Assembly (NCBI RefSeq): GCF_011947195.1
Contig: NZ_JAATVY010000010.1
Span: 62,001 to 126,000, forward strand
Source: Planosporangium thailandense
GTDB lineage: Bacteria > Actinomycetota > Actinomycetes > Mycobacteriales > Micromonosporaceae
DNA: 64,000 bases
Direction of reading: 5' to 3'
Of this stretch, positions 37,876 to 46,694 are shown one piece after another. Position numbers and translations under genes: made by a program. The notes beneath the pieces were generated by a model. The model was not told where the DNA came from. It made no database searches and saw only the letters and a program-made list of their open reading frames with translations. Within the stretch, counting starts at the first letter, position 1, and each line of letters opens with the position of its first letter.

Positions 37876-39544
37876 CGTGGAGGCGGCGGCCCGCAGCGAG
37901 GTGGTCGCCGTCGACCCGGTCTGGGTGCCCGACCTACCCGGACCGGTTCGCAGCAGCCGGCCGGGAACCCGGGTCGGCCGGCTGCTGCGGACCACCGACG
38001 CCAAGCAGATCGGGCTGATGTACCTGGTCACCTCGTTCGGCTTCTTCGCCGTCGGTGGCGTGCTGGCCTTGCTGATGCGGGCCGAACTGGCCCGACCCGG
38101 CCTGCAGTTGCTGACCACCGAGCAGTACAACCAGCTGTTCACCATGCACGGCACGATCATGCTGCTGCTGTTCGCCACGCCGCTGGTGTTCGGCTTCGCC
38201 AACTACCTCGTGCCGCTGCAGATCGGCGCCCCGGACGTCGCCTTCCCCCGGCTCAACGCCCTGTCGTACTGGCTGTACCTGATCGGCGGCCTGATCGTCG
38301 TCTCCGGCTTCCTCACCCCGGACGGCGCGGCCGACTTCGGCTGGTTCGCGTACGCGCCGCTCAACAACGTCGCGAACTCGCCCGGCCCCGGCGGTGACCT
38401 GTGGGCGATGGGCCTGATCGTGTCGGGCATCGGCACCACGCTCGGCGCGATCAACATGGTCACGACCGTGCTGATGCTGCGCGCGCCGGGCATGACCATG
38501 TTCCGGATGCCGATCTTCACCTGGAACATCCTCATCACCGCGCTGCTGGTGATGATGGCGTTCCCGCCGCTGACCGCGGCGCTGTTCGCCCTGGAGGCCG
38601 ACCGCAAGCTGGGCGCCCACGTGTTCGACCCCGGCGTCGGCGGTCCGATCCTGTGGCAGCACATGTTCTGGTTCTTCGGCCACCCCGAGGTGTACATCGT
38701 GGCACTGCCGTTCTTCGGCATCGTCACCGAGATCCTTCCGGTGTTCAGCCGCAAGCCGGTCTTCGGGTACAAGGGCCTCGTCGGCGCCACCATCGCCATC
38801 GCGTCGCTGTCCATGACGGTGTGGGCGCACCACATGTTCGCGACCGGCCAGGTGCTGCTGCCGTTCTTCTCCCTGCTGTCGTACCTGATCGCCGTGCCGA
38901 CCGGAATCAAGTTCTTCAACTGGATCGGCACCATGTGGAAGGGGCAGCTCACCTTCGAGTCGCCCATGGTCTGGTCGCTCGGCTTCCTGGTCACCTTCCT
39001 GCTCGGCGGGCTCACCGGGGTGCTGCTGGCGTCCCCGCCGGTCGACTTCCACCTCACCGACACGTACTTCGTCGTGGCCCACATGCACTACGTGCTGTTC
39101 GGCACGATCGTGTTCGCCGCGTTCGGCGGACTCTACTTCTGGTTCCCGAAGATGACCGGGCGGTTGCTCGACGAGCGCCTGGCCAAGGTCCACTTCTGGC
39201 TGACGTTCATCGGCTTCCACACCACGTTCCTGGTGCAGCACTGGCTGGGCGCGATGGGCATGCCCCGCCGGTACGCTGACTACCTGCCCGGTGACGGCTT
39301 CACCGGGCTCAACACGATCTCGTCGGTCGGCGCGTTCATCCTCGGCGTGTCGATGCTGCCGCTGATCTACAATGTCTGGCGGTCCTACCGCTTCGGTGCG
39401 AAGGTGGCCGGCAACGACCCGTGGGGCCACGGGGGCTCGCTGGAGTGGGCCACCACCTGCCCGCCACCCCGGCACAACTTCACCCGCCTGCCCCGGATCC
39501 GCTCCAACCGGCCGGCCTGGGACGCCGTTCACGGCCGGTCCTGA
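37865..39544 (+). CDS. ctaD: Cytochrome c oxidase subunit I (aa3 type)
   Basis: This 559-residue haem-copper oxidase catalytic subunit has 12 membrane helices. Ligands include the low-spin heme His in FTMHGTIML, CuB His with the crosslinked Tyr in FGHPEVYI, the CuB pair in WAHHMF, and the high-spin and low-spin heme histidines in [10 protein letters not shown]. It reduces oxygen to water and pumps protons. Subunits II (ctaC) and III (ctaE) are absent here. As qcrB, ctaF and ctaD are grouped behind a SigB-like promoter, this looks like an alternative, stress-induced set that shares the remaining subunits with a main complex. Confidence 0.95.
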   Translation: MSSDVEAAARSEVVAVDPVWVPDLPGPVRSSRPGTRVGRLLRTTDAKQIGLMYLVTSFGFFAVGGVLALLMRAELARPGLQLLTTEQYNQLFTMHGTIMLLLFATPLVFGFANYLVPLQIGAPDVAFPRLNALSYWLYLIGGLIVVSGFLTPDGAADFGWFAYAPLNNVANSPGPGGDLWAMGLIVSGIGTTLGAINMVTTVLMLRAPGMTMFRMPIFTWNILITALLVMMAFPPLTAALFALEADRKLGAHVFDPGVGGPILWQHMFWFFGHPEVYIVALPFFGIVTEILPVFSRKPVFGYKGLVGATIAIASLSMTVWAHHMFATGQVLLPFFSLLSYLIAVPTGIKFFNWIGTMWKGQLTFESPMVWSLGFLVTFLLGGLTGVLLASPPVDFHLTDTYFVVAHMHYVLFGTIVFAAFGGLYFWFPKMTGRLLDERLAKVHFWLTFIGFHTTFLVQHWLGAMGMPRRYADYLPGDGFTGLNTISSVGAFILGVSMLPLIYNVWRSYRFGAKVAGNDPWGHGGSLEWATTCPPPRHNFTRLPRIRSNRPAWDAVHGRS

Positions 39545-39638
39545 TGCCAGTTTCGTCCCATGTGACGCGGGTAACACTCTGTTGCCGAAGGCCCACGGAT
39601 CGCGGCAGATGTCGTCCGTGCCGACCGTGGCCGGGGGG

Positions 39639-39905
39639 ATGGTGACGATCATGATCGGGGACCGTGTGATCTCCGTTGCCGGTAGCGTCGTCGACGGGGT
39701 ACTGCATCCGCTGGACGGCCTGCACAAGCTCGAGGACAACCTGGAGGCGCAGATCTGGGCGTGGCTGCTGCCCACGCTGCCCCGGCCCGGCTTGTCACGC
39801 TATGGCATCGACCAGACCCCAGCGGCCGGTCACTCCCCGGACGGCGAGGCGCCCGACGTGGCCGGGCAGGTGCGCGTCGACCGCGAACCCGTCGACTCGG
39901 GGTGA
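39639..39905 (+). CDS. Possible small protein, 88 codons
   Basis: After ctaD, a frame from ATG 39639 encodes a protein with a plausible amphipathic start (MVTIMIGDRVISVAGSVVDG) and a WAWLLPTLPRPG segment. No family is recognised. The last 111 bases overlap the 3' end of the convergent glucosidase gene, and no convincing ribosome-binding site is visible beyond a G-run. It may be real or chance; the window's high G+C makes long spurious frames common. Confidence 0.3.
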   Translation: MVTIMIGDRVISVAGSVVDGVLHPLDGLHKLEDNLEAQIWAWLLPTLPRPGLSRYGIDQTPAAGHSPDGEAPDVAGQVRVDREPVDSG

Positions 39906-41792
39906 CAGCCCCAGGACCGTACGCAAGAGAAGGAGCGGAGCGCCCGACGCCCACGCCTGCGGGGAGCAGGCGGTGGGGTAGCGCACGGGCACCCTCGTGA
40001 CGCTCCGGTCGGCGCCCACGAAGACCTCCGGCAGGCGATGGTCGAAGTGCCGGGCCGCCTCCAGCAGCGCCACCGCGATCCGGTTCGCCTCGGCCCGCCG
40101 GCCGTACCGGGCCAGACCGGCCGCGATCAGCGCGTTGTCGTGCGGCCAGACGGTGCCGTTGTGGTACTCCACCGGGTTGAAGGCGGGCTGGCCCGCGGCG
40201 AGGGTACGCACCCCCCAGCCGGCGAACATGCGCTCACCGAGGAGGTGGCCGACGACCGCGTCGACCCGGTCGTCCGGGACGATCCCGCTCCACAGCAGGT
40301 GGCCGATGTTGGACGTCAGCGTCGGCACCAGCCGCTTGTCGCCGTCGAGGGCGAGCGCGTAGAAGCCCTGGTCGGGTAGCCAGTACACGTCGTTGAACCG
40401 TTCGTGGAGCCCGGCGGCGTCGCGGTCGAGCCGGTCGGCGAGCGTGTCGTCGCCCCAGCACTCACGGGCCAGCCGGGACATCCGGCGGCGGGCGTCGTAG
40501 GCGTAGCCCTGGAGTTCACAGGTGGCCCGCGGCGACGAGGCGAGCCGCCCGTCCGGGTACAGGATCGAGTTCCACGAGTCCTTCCAGCAGTGGTTGGCCA
40601 GGCCGGTGTCGGGATTGCGGGTGCGGTACTCGATGAACCCGTCGCCGTCGGAGTCGCCGTACACCTCCATCCAGCGCAGCGCCGCCCGGGCGGCGCCCTC
40701 CAGCTCGTGGACCAGCGCCGCGTCGCCGGTCCAGCGTTCGTACTCGTCCAGCAGGATCAGAAACAGCGGGGTGGCGTCGGCGGTGCCGTAGTACGGCGAC
40801 TGCGGCTGCTGGTGGAAGTGCGCCAGCTCGCCGTGGCGCAGCTCGTGCAGGATCTTGCCCGGCTCGGCGTCGCGGAAGTCGTCGACGGCGGTGGCCTGGC
40901 GCGCGGCGAGCGCCCGCAAGGTGGTGCGGGCCAGCTCCGGCAGGTACGGCAGCGCCTGGTAGCTGGTGACGAGGCTGTCGCGGCCGAACAGCGCCATGTA
41001 CCAGGGCAGGCCGGCGGCCGGTACCGACGAGCACGGGGTGACGTCCGGGTAGAACCGCAGCGCGGCAAGGTCGACGAGGCTGCGGTGGTACGCGTGCGCC
41101 AGGTCGGCCCAGTCGGTGTCCAGCCGCGGCGCGGCGGCCAGCCATTCGTCCAGGCTCTGGTCGATGTTGGGGTGCCGCTCGCGCTTGACCGCGGGCGCGT
41201 GATCGTTGGACGACAGCGAGACCTCGATCTCGGTCTGCCAGCGCTGCCCCGGCTCCAGCCGGATCTGGAAGGTCAGGACCTGGTCGGCGAGGAAGGCGCC
41301 CTCCGAGCGGATGACGGTGCCGCGGCGGAAGTCGCCGTGCGCGTACTCCATCGTCACCCGGTCGCGTTCGACGGAGGTCTTGTGCGTGCCCGTCTTGGGC
41401 AGCTTGTTCTTCACCTCGAACAGGTCGGCGAAGTCGGCGGCGAACAGCACGTCGAGCAGGAGCGCGAGCTCCTGGGCGGTGTGGTTGGTGACGGTCAGCC
41501 GCTCGGTGAGCCCGTTGCCGATGCGGCGCTGCCGCAGCACGGTCACGGGTGGACCGTCGAACGCGGACGCGGTGGGCTCGGTCAGGTAGAACACCGCCGT
41601 GTCGTACTCGGTGAGGTCGCCGGCCAGGGCGTGCGGCCGCCGGCCGTTGAGGCGCAGCTCCCAGCGGGAGAGGTGGCGGATGTCCCGGTAGAACAGGCCG
41701 TCGAGCGGTTGCCCGCCGGCTCCGACGTCGCCGCTGTCGTCGCTGACCATGAACGTGCTGCCGTCGAGGATGCTCACCTGCCGTGACGTCAC
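39795..41792 (-). CDS. Amylo-alpha-1,6-glucosidase (glycogen debranching-type)
   Basis: This 665-residue enzyme has an N-terminal bacterial/archaeal debranching domain (ILDGSTFMVSDDSGDV, GLFYRDIRHLSRWEL) and a C-terminal (alpha/alpha)6 catalytic domain. The latter includes GLPWYMALFGRDSLVTSYQ, GEPG-like DAEPGKILHELRHGE, CWKDSWNSI and NPVEYHNGTVWPHDNALIAAGL. It probably removes alpha-1,6 or other glucosyl branches from glycogen-like polymers. GTG 41792 overlaps the stop of marR paralogue 2 by 4 bases, so both are co-transcribed. The trehalose gene otsA is the only other glucose-reserve gene nearby. Confidence 0.9.
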   Translation of the reverse strand: MTSRQVSILDGSTFMVSDDSGDVGAGGQPLDGLFYRDIRHLSRWELRLNGRRPHALAGDLTEYDTAVFYLTEPTASAFDGPPVTVLRQRRIGNGLTERLTVTNHTAQELALLLDVLFAADFADLFEVKNKLPKTGTHKTSVERDRVTMEYAHGDFRRGTVIRSEGAFLADQVLTFQIRLEPGQRWQTEIEVSLSSNDHAPAVKRERHPNIDQSLDEWLAAAPRLDTDWADLAHAYHRSLVDLAALRFYPDVTPCSSVPAAGLPWYMALFGRDSLVTSYQALPYLPELARTTLRALAARQATAVDDFRDAEPGKILHELRHGELAHFHQQPQSPYYGTADATPLFLILLDEYERWTGDAALVHELEGAARAALRWMEVYGDSDGDGFIEYRTRNPDTGLANHCWKDSWNSILYPDGRLASSPRATCELQGYAYDARRRMSRLARECWGDDTLADRLDRDAAGLHERFNDVYWLPDQGFYALALDGDKRLVPTLTSNIGHLLWSGIVPDDRVDAVVGHLLGERMFAGWGVRTLAAGQPAFNPVEYHNGTVWPHDNALIAAGLARYGRRAEANRIAVALLEAARHFDHRLPEVFVGADRSVTRVPVRYPTACSPQAWASGAPLLLLRTVLGLSPRVDGFAVDAHLPGHVGRLAVRGVTGRWGLVDAIA

Positions 41793-42325
41793 GGGGCACC
41801 ACGCTCCACGTCGCCGTCGTCGTGGCTGTTCCTTTCGTGGCCTGGCCAGCCCAGCCACCACCGGGGCTCCGGCGCCTCGCCGGCGGCCACGGCGAACGCG
41901 TGCAGCGCCCGCGCCACCTCCGGCGGCCATTCCTCGGCCGTCGCCGCGACGATGCGGGCGAGCTGGGCGCGCCGCTGCCGGGTCACCTCGTTCACCAGCG
42001 TCCGTCCGGCGGGCGTCAGCGTCAGGTGGACCGACCGGCGGTCGGAGCCGGAACGGTACCGCCGGATGAGGCCCTTGCGGGTGAGCCGGTCGCACATCCG
42101 GGTGCCGGTGGACGGGCTGACCGCGAGCTCCGCCGCGACGTCGACCAGCCGCTGCGGGCCGCGCGCCGCCAACACCACGAGGGTTCGGAACTGCGGCAGC
42201 GTGACCTCGGGTTTGATCTCGGCGAGCGAGCGCGCGGCCAGCCCCACCAGGACCCGGCTGGCGGCCAGGAGGGCCTCCACGATCGAGTCCATGGGCTCCA
42301 CCGCTACCGCCGCCGACGCGTACAT
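41789..42325 (-). CDS. MarR-family regulator (paralogue 2)
   Basis: This 178-residue regulator is paralogous to 34555-35091: TLPQFRTLVVLAARGPQ, SPSTGTRMCDRLTRKGLIRR, SDRRSVHLTLTPAGR, and a WWLGW tail. ATG 42325 is preferred to GTG 42391 because GGAGG lies 10 bases upstream and the product then has the same length as its paralogue. It is the first gene of an operon with the amylo-glucosidase and is divergent from the sigma-STAS gene. A TGCACAGTGCA palindrome (42493-42503) in the shared upstream region may be its operator. Confidence 0.9.
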   Translation of the reverse strand: MYASAAVAVEPMDSIVEALLAASRVLVGLAARSLAEIKPEVTLPQFRTLVVLAARGPQRLVDVAAELAVSPSTGTRMCDRLTRKGLIRRYRSGSDRRSVHLTLTPAGRTLVNEVTRQRRAQLARIVAATAEEWPPEVARALHAFAVAAGEAPEPRWWLGWPGHERNSHDDGDVERGAP

Positions 42326-42450
42326 CGACCTAACGCCTCCACGGGCCATCGACCGGGAGCGGGCGAGCGGCCCGGCTACCGGTGTCGTCACACGCTCCGC
42401 TGCTTCCGCTGCATGTCGTGCTTCCGCCGCATCTCGCAGACGGTGACGCG

Positions 42451-42475
42451 TTACCCCCGGCCGGCCCGGCTAACC
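42451..42475 (-). promoter_or_regulatory. SigB/SigF-type promoter for marR2-glucosidase operon
   Basis: On the minus strand, GGTT (42475-42472), 15 bases, then GGGTAA (42456-42451). This matches GNNT-N15-GGGTA. Confidence 0.45.
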
Positions 42476-42511
42476 GGCCGGTCCGAAATTAATGCACAGT
42501 GCAAAGTTTAG

Positions 42512-44257
42512 ATGGAGCGTGCGGGGGCAGCCCATCCAACGAACACCGATGCCGTCGCGAGGAGAGCACCGGAAGGCGACGCCTTGCGCAGCGACGACGG
42601 GATGGGGTTGTTGACGATGGACGTGGCCGGGACGCTCGCCGTGCGGGTCGACGCCGACGAGCGCAACGGGCTCGACGCGGAGCTGCACGACATCTTCCAG
42701 CGGATGGCCGACGTTCCCGAGGGCACCGCCGAACGGGACCGTCTGCGCACCCAGGCGATCGAGCGGGCGCTGCCGGTGGTCAACCGCCTGGCGCGCCGGT
42801 TCCGGGGCCGGGGGGAGCAGCTCGAAGACCTGGTACAGGCGGGCGCCCTCGCCCTCGTCAAAGCCGTCGACAGCTACGACCCGGGCCGGCGGGTGCCGTT
42901 CACCGGCTACCTGGTGCCGTGCGTCGTGGGTGCGCTCAAGCGGCACTTCAGGGACAAGGGCTGGGACATCCGGGTGCCGCGGCAGCTTCAGGAGCGGCAC
43001 CTGAGGCTCGAGAACGCCACCGGCGCGCTGGCCCAGCGGCTCGGGCGGGCGCCCACCCCTGCGGAGCTGGCCGTGGAGGTCGGTATGAGCGCCGACGAGG
43101 TGGTGGCCGGGCTCGTGGCGCGGCAGGCCTACGACAGCTCCTCGCTCAACGAGCCGGCCGGCGTGGACAGCGGCGACGAGCGGCAGGATCTGCTCGGCGG
43201 GCCGGACCCCGACCTGGAGGAGGCAGCCGACCGGGTCAGCGTGGGGCCGCTGCTGCGGCAGCTGCCCGAGCGCGAGCGAATCATCGTCACCCGGCGGTAC
43301 TTCGGCAACCAGACGCAGGCGCAGATCGCCGCCGAGCTCGGCATCTCGCAGATGCACGTGTCCCGGATCCTCGACCGGATCCTGAGGTGGCTGCGGCGGG
43401 CCCTGCTCGACGACGGTCGGCCCGGCTACCCGGGCGCGGAGGTCGACCGCCCGCTCGGCGTCTCCGTGTACGTGACCGGCTCCGCGGTACTGGTGACCGT
43501 GCGCGGCGCCGTCGACGCCCGCGCCGCCACGTACCTGCGGACCGCGCTGGTCGACGCCACCATGGCGCACCGGCCGCGGTACGTCATCGTGGACCTGCAC
43601 GGCGTGCCGGACATGGCGATAGCCGGCGTCGCGGCGTTCCTGGCCGCCAGGTCGGCCTGCGGCCACGTCGGCGCCCGGCTGCGGCTGACCCGCGTCACCG
43701 CCCCGGTCGCGGGGACCCTCGGGCGGGCCGGCCTGGGATGGCTGGTCAACGGTGGACGGCCGTACCCGGCAGAGCCGGCACACCCCGAACATCCGGTCGC
43801 ACCGACGCAGCCCTCGCCCGCAGCCGCTGCCGCTGCCGCGCCGCCCGCAGTCTCTGCCGCGCCGCCCGCAGCCGCTGCCGCGCCGCCCACGTGTCCCGCC
43901 GCGCCACAGGCAACGCCAACCCGGCCCCTTCGCGTACCGGCCCGGCCCGTCCGCGCCCGGCCCATCCGGGTGCGCGCCCGGGTCGCCCGCCCGCGCCGCC
44001 CCGCCGCGTGCCCGGTGGTGCGCAGGGCCGGCGCACCACCGGCTGAGGTCCGGGCGGCGCGACCGCCGCCGGCGGCCCTGGTTGTCCATGAACGACAAGT
44101 CAAGCGGCCAACGACGAGTCAAGCGGCCCGCACCGTGTCAGGTGGAGCCGACCGGGTAAGCCGCAACCAACGCCACGCACACCAGAAAGAAGCAAGGAGG
44201 TGGACGCAGTGGCTGAGAGTTCCCGTTTCACTGACATCGCCGCTCATCCTGACGTAG
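42512..44257 (+). CDS. SigB/F-type sigma factor fused to a STAS domain, with long basic tail
   Basis: The frame encodes 581 residues. Sigma regions come first: region 2 (ALPVVNRLARRFRGRGEQLEDLVQAG, residues 85-165), region 3 and region 4 (LPERERIIVTRRYFGNQTQAQIAAELG..MHVSRIL, 245-300), all of the SigB/F/G kind. A STAS domain follows (about 310-415, with VIVDLHGVPDMAIAGVAAFLA). Its DSSG-type phosphosite reads AIAG, so no phosphoacceptor is present. The remaining 150 residues are Ala/Pro repeats and Arg-rich low complexity, and they run 49 bases into the next gene. That tail may result from repeat expansion or a lost stop. Start is uncertain: ATG 42512, TTG 42584 (GGAAGG 7 bases upstream) or ATG 42602. 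Confidence 0.8.
   Translation: MERAGAAHPTNTDAVARRAPEGDALRSDDGMGLLTMDVAGTLAVRVDADERNGLDAELHDIFQRMADVPEGTAERDRLRTQAIERALPVVNRLARRFRGRGEQLEDLVQAGALALVKAVDSYDPGRRVPFTGYLVPCVVGALKRHFRDKGWDIRVPRQLQERHLRLENATGALAQRLGRAPTPAELAVEVGMSADEVVAGLVARQAYDSSSLNEPAGVDSGDERQDLLGGPDPDLEEAADRVSVGPLLRQLPERERIIVTRRYFGNQTQAQIAAELGISQMHVSRILDRILRWLRRALLDDGRPGYPGAEVDRPLGVSVYVTGSAVLVTVRGAVDARAATYLRTALVDATMAHRPRYVIVDLHGVPDMAIAGVAAFLAARSACGHVGARLRLTRVTAPVAGTLGRAGLGWLVNGGRPYPAEPAHPEHPVAPTQPSPAAAAAAAPPAVSAAPPAAAAAPPTCPAAPQATPTRPLRVPARPVRARPIRVRARVARPRRPAACPVVRRAGAPPAEVRAARPPPAALVVHERQVKRPTTSQAARTVSGGADRVSRNQRHAHQKEARRWTQWLRVPVSLTSPLILT
44135..44159 (+). promoter_or_regulatory. SigB/SigF-type promoter for the SPW-repeat gene
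   Basis: GTGT (44135-44138), 15 bases, GGGTAA (44154-44159), located 50 bases before the GTG start and inside the tail of the sigma-STAS frame. Confidence 0.5.
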
Positions 44258-44670
44258 CGGAGATGCGGGAACGCTACGAAAGGATCACCGAGAGCGGGCA
44301 GGCCGTCGTCATCGACGGACTGGTTCTGCTGGCCGGGGCCTGGTTGGCCATTTCCCCGTGGGTCGTGCACTTCAACGCGGTCGCACGGGATGTGGCGGTC
44401 AACAACCTGATTCTCGGCGGGCTCGTGGCGATCATCGGGCTCGGCCTGACCATGACCCCGGCGCGCATGTACCGGCTGAGCTGGGCGGCCGCCGCGATAG
44501 GTGTGTGGACGATCGCGGCCCCGTGGGTCATCCGGCTGGGCTCGCCGGGCTTCGGTGTCTGGATCAACAATCTGGTCACCGGCGTCATCACGACCCTGCT
44601 GGGGGTCGGCGCTGCTGCCATGCTGGTGGCGAAGGGCTCACCTCGCCGTGGCGCCGCGCCCGCACGGTGA
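44209..44670 (+). CDS. SPW-repeat membrane protein
   Basis: This 153-residue membrane protein has four hydrophobic segments arranged as two repeats, each with an S/A-PW motif (ISPWVVHF and AAPWVIRL), which defines the SPW-repeat family. The short N-terminal soluble part reads PDVAEMRERYERI. The family's function is unknown. GTG 44209 is chosen because a perfect AAGGAGGT lies 7 bases upstream (44194-44201); an earlier GTG at 44200 overlaps that site. A SigB-like promoter precedes it and a strong hairpin follows. Confidence 0.88.
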   Translation: MAESSRFTDIAAHPDVAEMRERYERITESGQAVVIDGLVLLAGAWLAISPWVVHFNAVARDVAVNNLILGGLVAIIGLGLTMTPARMYRLSWAAAAIGVWTIAAPWVIRLGSPGFGVWINNLVTGVITTLLGVGAAAMLVAKGSPRRGAAPAR

Positions 44671-44698
44671 CGGTTGATCGCACCAACCCGCACCGAAG

Positions 44699-44728
44699 GA
44701 GACGGCCGGCCGACCCGCCGGCCGTCTC
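44699..44728. terminator. Bidirectional terminator hairpin, 12-bp perfect stem
   Basis: GAGACGGCCGGC (44699-44710) pairs exactly with 44717-44728 around a 6-base loop, between the convergent SPW and amidohydrolase genes. Confidence 0.8.
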
Positions 44729-44735
44729 GTTCGTG

Positions 44736-45557
44736 TCACGCCGCCATCGGCTCGGCGGTGACCATGTTGACCAGGTCCGCGAGGGCTTCGACGATGCGGT
44801 CGATGCCGGCGGTCGGCGGGCCGCCGGGCTCCGTCATGTACGTGTCGCGGCGGATCTCGACCATCAGCGCGGTCACCGCCGGCTGGGTCCCGTAGTGGCG
44901 CAAGGGCACGTAGCAGCCGGCGAAGGGCGTGTTCACCGCGATGCTCCCGCAGCGGGAGAACGCGTTCTCGGCGGCGGCGAGGAGCCTCGGCGGGGTGTGG
45001 GCCGGGTCCGTGCCCAGGCAGATCGCCGGCCGCTGGCCGTCGCCGTGCAGTTCGTACGGCAGCGCGACGGCGGGGTAGGAGTGGACGTCGATGATGACGG
45101 CGCGGCCGGTCGCCGCGAGGCGGTCGTCGACGAGATCGGTCATGGCGGACGCGTACGGCTCGTAGTGGGTGGACAGCAGGGTCTCGGCGTGGGCCGGGTC
45201 GTCGACGCGCAGGCGGCCGCCGTGCGACGTCCGGGTGTACACCGCGCCCATACCGACGGCCCGCATCTCCTCGCGCTCGTCCGGGAACCGTTCCGGGTCG
45301 ACGACCAGGCGCGACGCCAGGTTCGTGAACGTCCACGGGGCCGGGTCGCAGCTGGCGGCGACCCGGTCGGCGATGAGGCCGGTGTGCGCGTCGGTCATAT
45401 GGTCCAGCTCGGTCGTCAGCGCGGCGTCGTCGAGCAGGATGTGCGGGCGGGCGGCCGGGGTGATGTGCCGGGAGCTGTGCGGTACGTGCAGGATCACCGG
45501 GGAGTCGGGCGCTCCCGGCGCGATCTGGTACACGGCGTCGATTCCGTGGGGGTACAA
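44736..45557 (-). CDS. N-formylglutamate amidohydrolase-like (FGase) protein
   Basis: This 273-residue protein belongs to the FGase family of zinc hydrolases. Segments include VILHVPHSSRHI (first metal-binding part), ELDHMTDAHTG, VVDPERFPDEREEM, TLLSTHYEPYASAM and VIIDVHSYPAVALPYE. In histidine degradation, FGase (HutG type) hydrolyses N-formylglutamate, but no hut gene is nearby, so the substrate may differ. The start is TTG 45557 with AAGGGAAG just upstream. It lies 21 bases after a coiled-coil membrane protein gene on the same strand. Confidence 0.85.
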   Translation of the reverse strand: MYPHGIDAVYQIAPGAPDSPVILHVPHSSRHITPAARPHILLDDAALTTELDHMTDAHTGLIADRVAASCDPAPWTFTNLASRLVVDPERFPDEREEMRAVGMGAVYTRTSHGGRLRVDDPAHAETLLSTHYEPYASAMTDLVDDRLAATGRAVIIDVHSYPAVALPYELHGDGQRPAICLGTDPAHTPPRLLAAAENAFSRCGSIAVNTPFAGCYVPLRHYGTQPAVTALMVEIRRDTYMTEPGGPPTAGIDRIVEALADLVNMVTAEPMAA

Positions 45558-45578
45558 AGTCTTCCCTTCGCTGTCCTA

Positions 45579-46223
45579 TCAGACCTTGGCCCAGTCGCCG
45601 CAGTCCTCCGTCGTGAAGTACTGGCCGCCCTGCAGGGTGACCGTAGGCCGGCCGCCGTTGACAAGGTCGTTGGCCACGATGTTGCGGCCGTTGGCGTCCG
45701 AGGTGATCTTCCAGTAGCACTGGCCGGCGACCGGGTCCTTCGCCCGGTACGTGCCGGGCTGGACGTCGACGCCGACGGCCCACGTACCCTCGTGGATGGT
45801 GTTCTGGGCCTGCACCTTCTCCGCCTGCGTCACGGCGTCCTCGCGCTGCTTGACCGCGTCCTCGCGGGCCTTGACCTGGTCCTCGCGCTGCTTCACCGCG
45901 TCCTCGCGGGCCTGCATCTGGTCGGCGCGCGCCTGGTAGCCGTCGCGCTCCTGGCTCACAGCTTGCAGCCGCCCGGTGAGGTCGCGGACGGCGGCCCGGC
46001 TCTTCGCCTCGGCTCGGCGGTGGACCTCGCTGGTGTGCTGGTAGTACAAGGCCAGGCTCCAGCCGGCGACGAGCGTGACGGTGACCACGGCCGCCACCCA
46101 GGCGCGCGGCCGGCGCAGCGTGCTCGTCAGCCGCCTCGTCCTGCTGTCAGCGGGCGCAGATTCCGGCGTTTCCTCGACGGGTTCGGTCGGCAGTGGCTCG
46201 GCGGCGGATGGCTCTGTGCTCAT
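45579..46223 (-). CDS. Membrane-anchored coiled-coil protein of unknown function
   Basis: This 214-residue protein begins with an acidic Pro/Glu-rich cytoplasmic stretch. One membrane helix (AWVAAVVTVTLVAGWSLAL, about 42-60) follows, and then a coiled coil with near-heptad REDAVKQ/REDQVKA repeats. The C-terminal domain of about 65 residues (GTWAVGVDVQPGTYRA, then CYWKI and YFTTEDCGDW) has two cysteines and resembles small secreted domains common in actinobacteria. ATG 46223 has GGAGGTCCC upstream. Its role is unknown. Confidence 0.8.
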   Translation of the reverse strand: MSTEPSAAEPLPTEPVEETPESAPADSRTRRLTSTLRRPRAWVAAVVTVTLVAGWSLALYYQHTSEVHRRAEAKSRAAVRDLTGRLQAVSQERDGYQARADQMQAREDAVKQREDQVKAREDAVKQREDAVTQAEKVQAQNTIHEGTWAVGVDVQPGTYRAKDPVAGQCYWKITSDANGRNIVANDLVNGGRPTVTLQGGQYFTTEDCGDWAKV

Positions 46224-46280
46224 GGGACCTCCATCTCGGGTAGTCGATGGTCCGGGGTAGACCGGAGGAGCCATCAGGGA

Positions 46281-46694
46281 TCAACGATCGGTACGGGCCG
46301 AGCGGATCGCGTCCGCGAGGTTTGTCAACGTCGTGAGTAGCGCCGTCACGTCGGTGTGCAGCCGGCGTAGCTCGCCGGCGCCGGGTGCCGTGTCGTAGCA
46401 GTGGTGATGGGCGGCGCTCGACAGCGCGGCCCACACGAAGCCGATCCGGCGGGCCGTCGCGCGGTCGTAGCGCCGCAGCAGCAACTGCTTGGTACGCGCG
46501 GCGCCGCAGGCGGTGATCGGCGGAGAAACCTGGTGCCAGAAGGCATCGATCCCGCCTTCGAGGGCCAGGCGGATCAGGCAGGCGCAGGCCTTCGGCCACC
46601 ACGCGGCGGCCACCGCGCTCGCGCCGAGCGCGCCGGCGCCGCGCAGCATCTGGTCGGCCGTGGCGAGGCAGCGGTCGGGGGCGGGAGCCGTCAT
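46281..46694 (-). CDS. HEPN-like small protein, third gene of RNase H-ATPase operon
   Basis: This 137-residue all-helical protein is probably cytosolic. The C-terminal part, SSAAHHHCYDTAPGAGELRRLH (His triplet at 96-98), looks like the active-site end of a HEPN-type domain. It resembles the last 100 residues of the neighbouring ATPase in layout (a helix with a conserved aromatic/His segment, then LRRLHTDV versus LPRLVTDI). It could be a toxin RNase or an adaptor. Its ATG overlaps the ATPase stop by 4 bases, so it is translationally coupled. I do not recognise a named family; the HEPN assignment is by eye. Confidence 0.65.
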   Translation of the reverse strand: MTAPAPDRCLATADQMLRGAGALGASAVAAAWWPKACACLIRLALEGGIDAFWHQVSPPITACGAARTKQLLLRRYDRATARRIGFVWAALSSAAHHHCYDTAPGAGELRRLHTDVTALLTTLTNLADAIRSARTDR

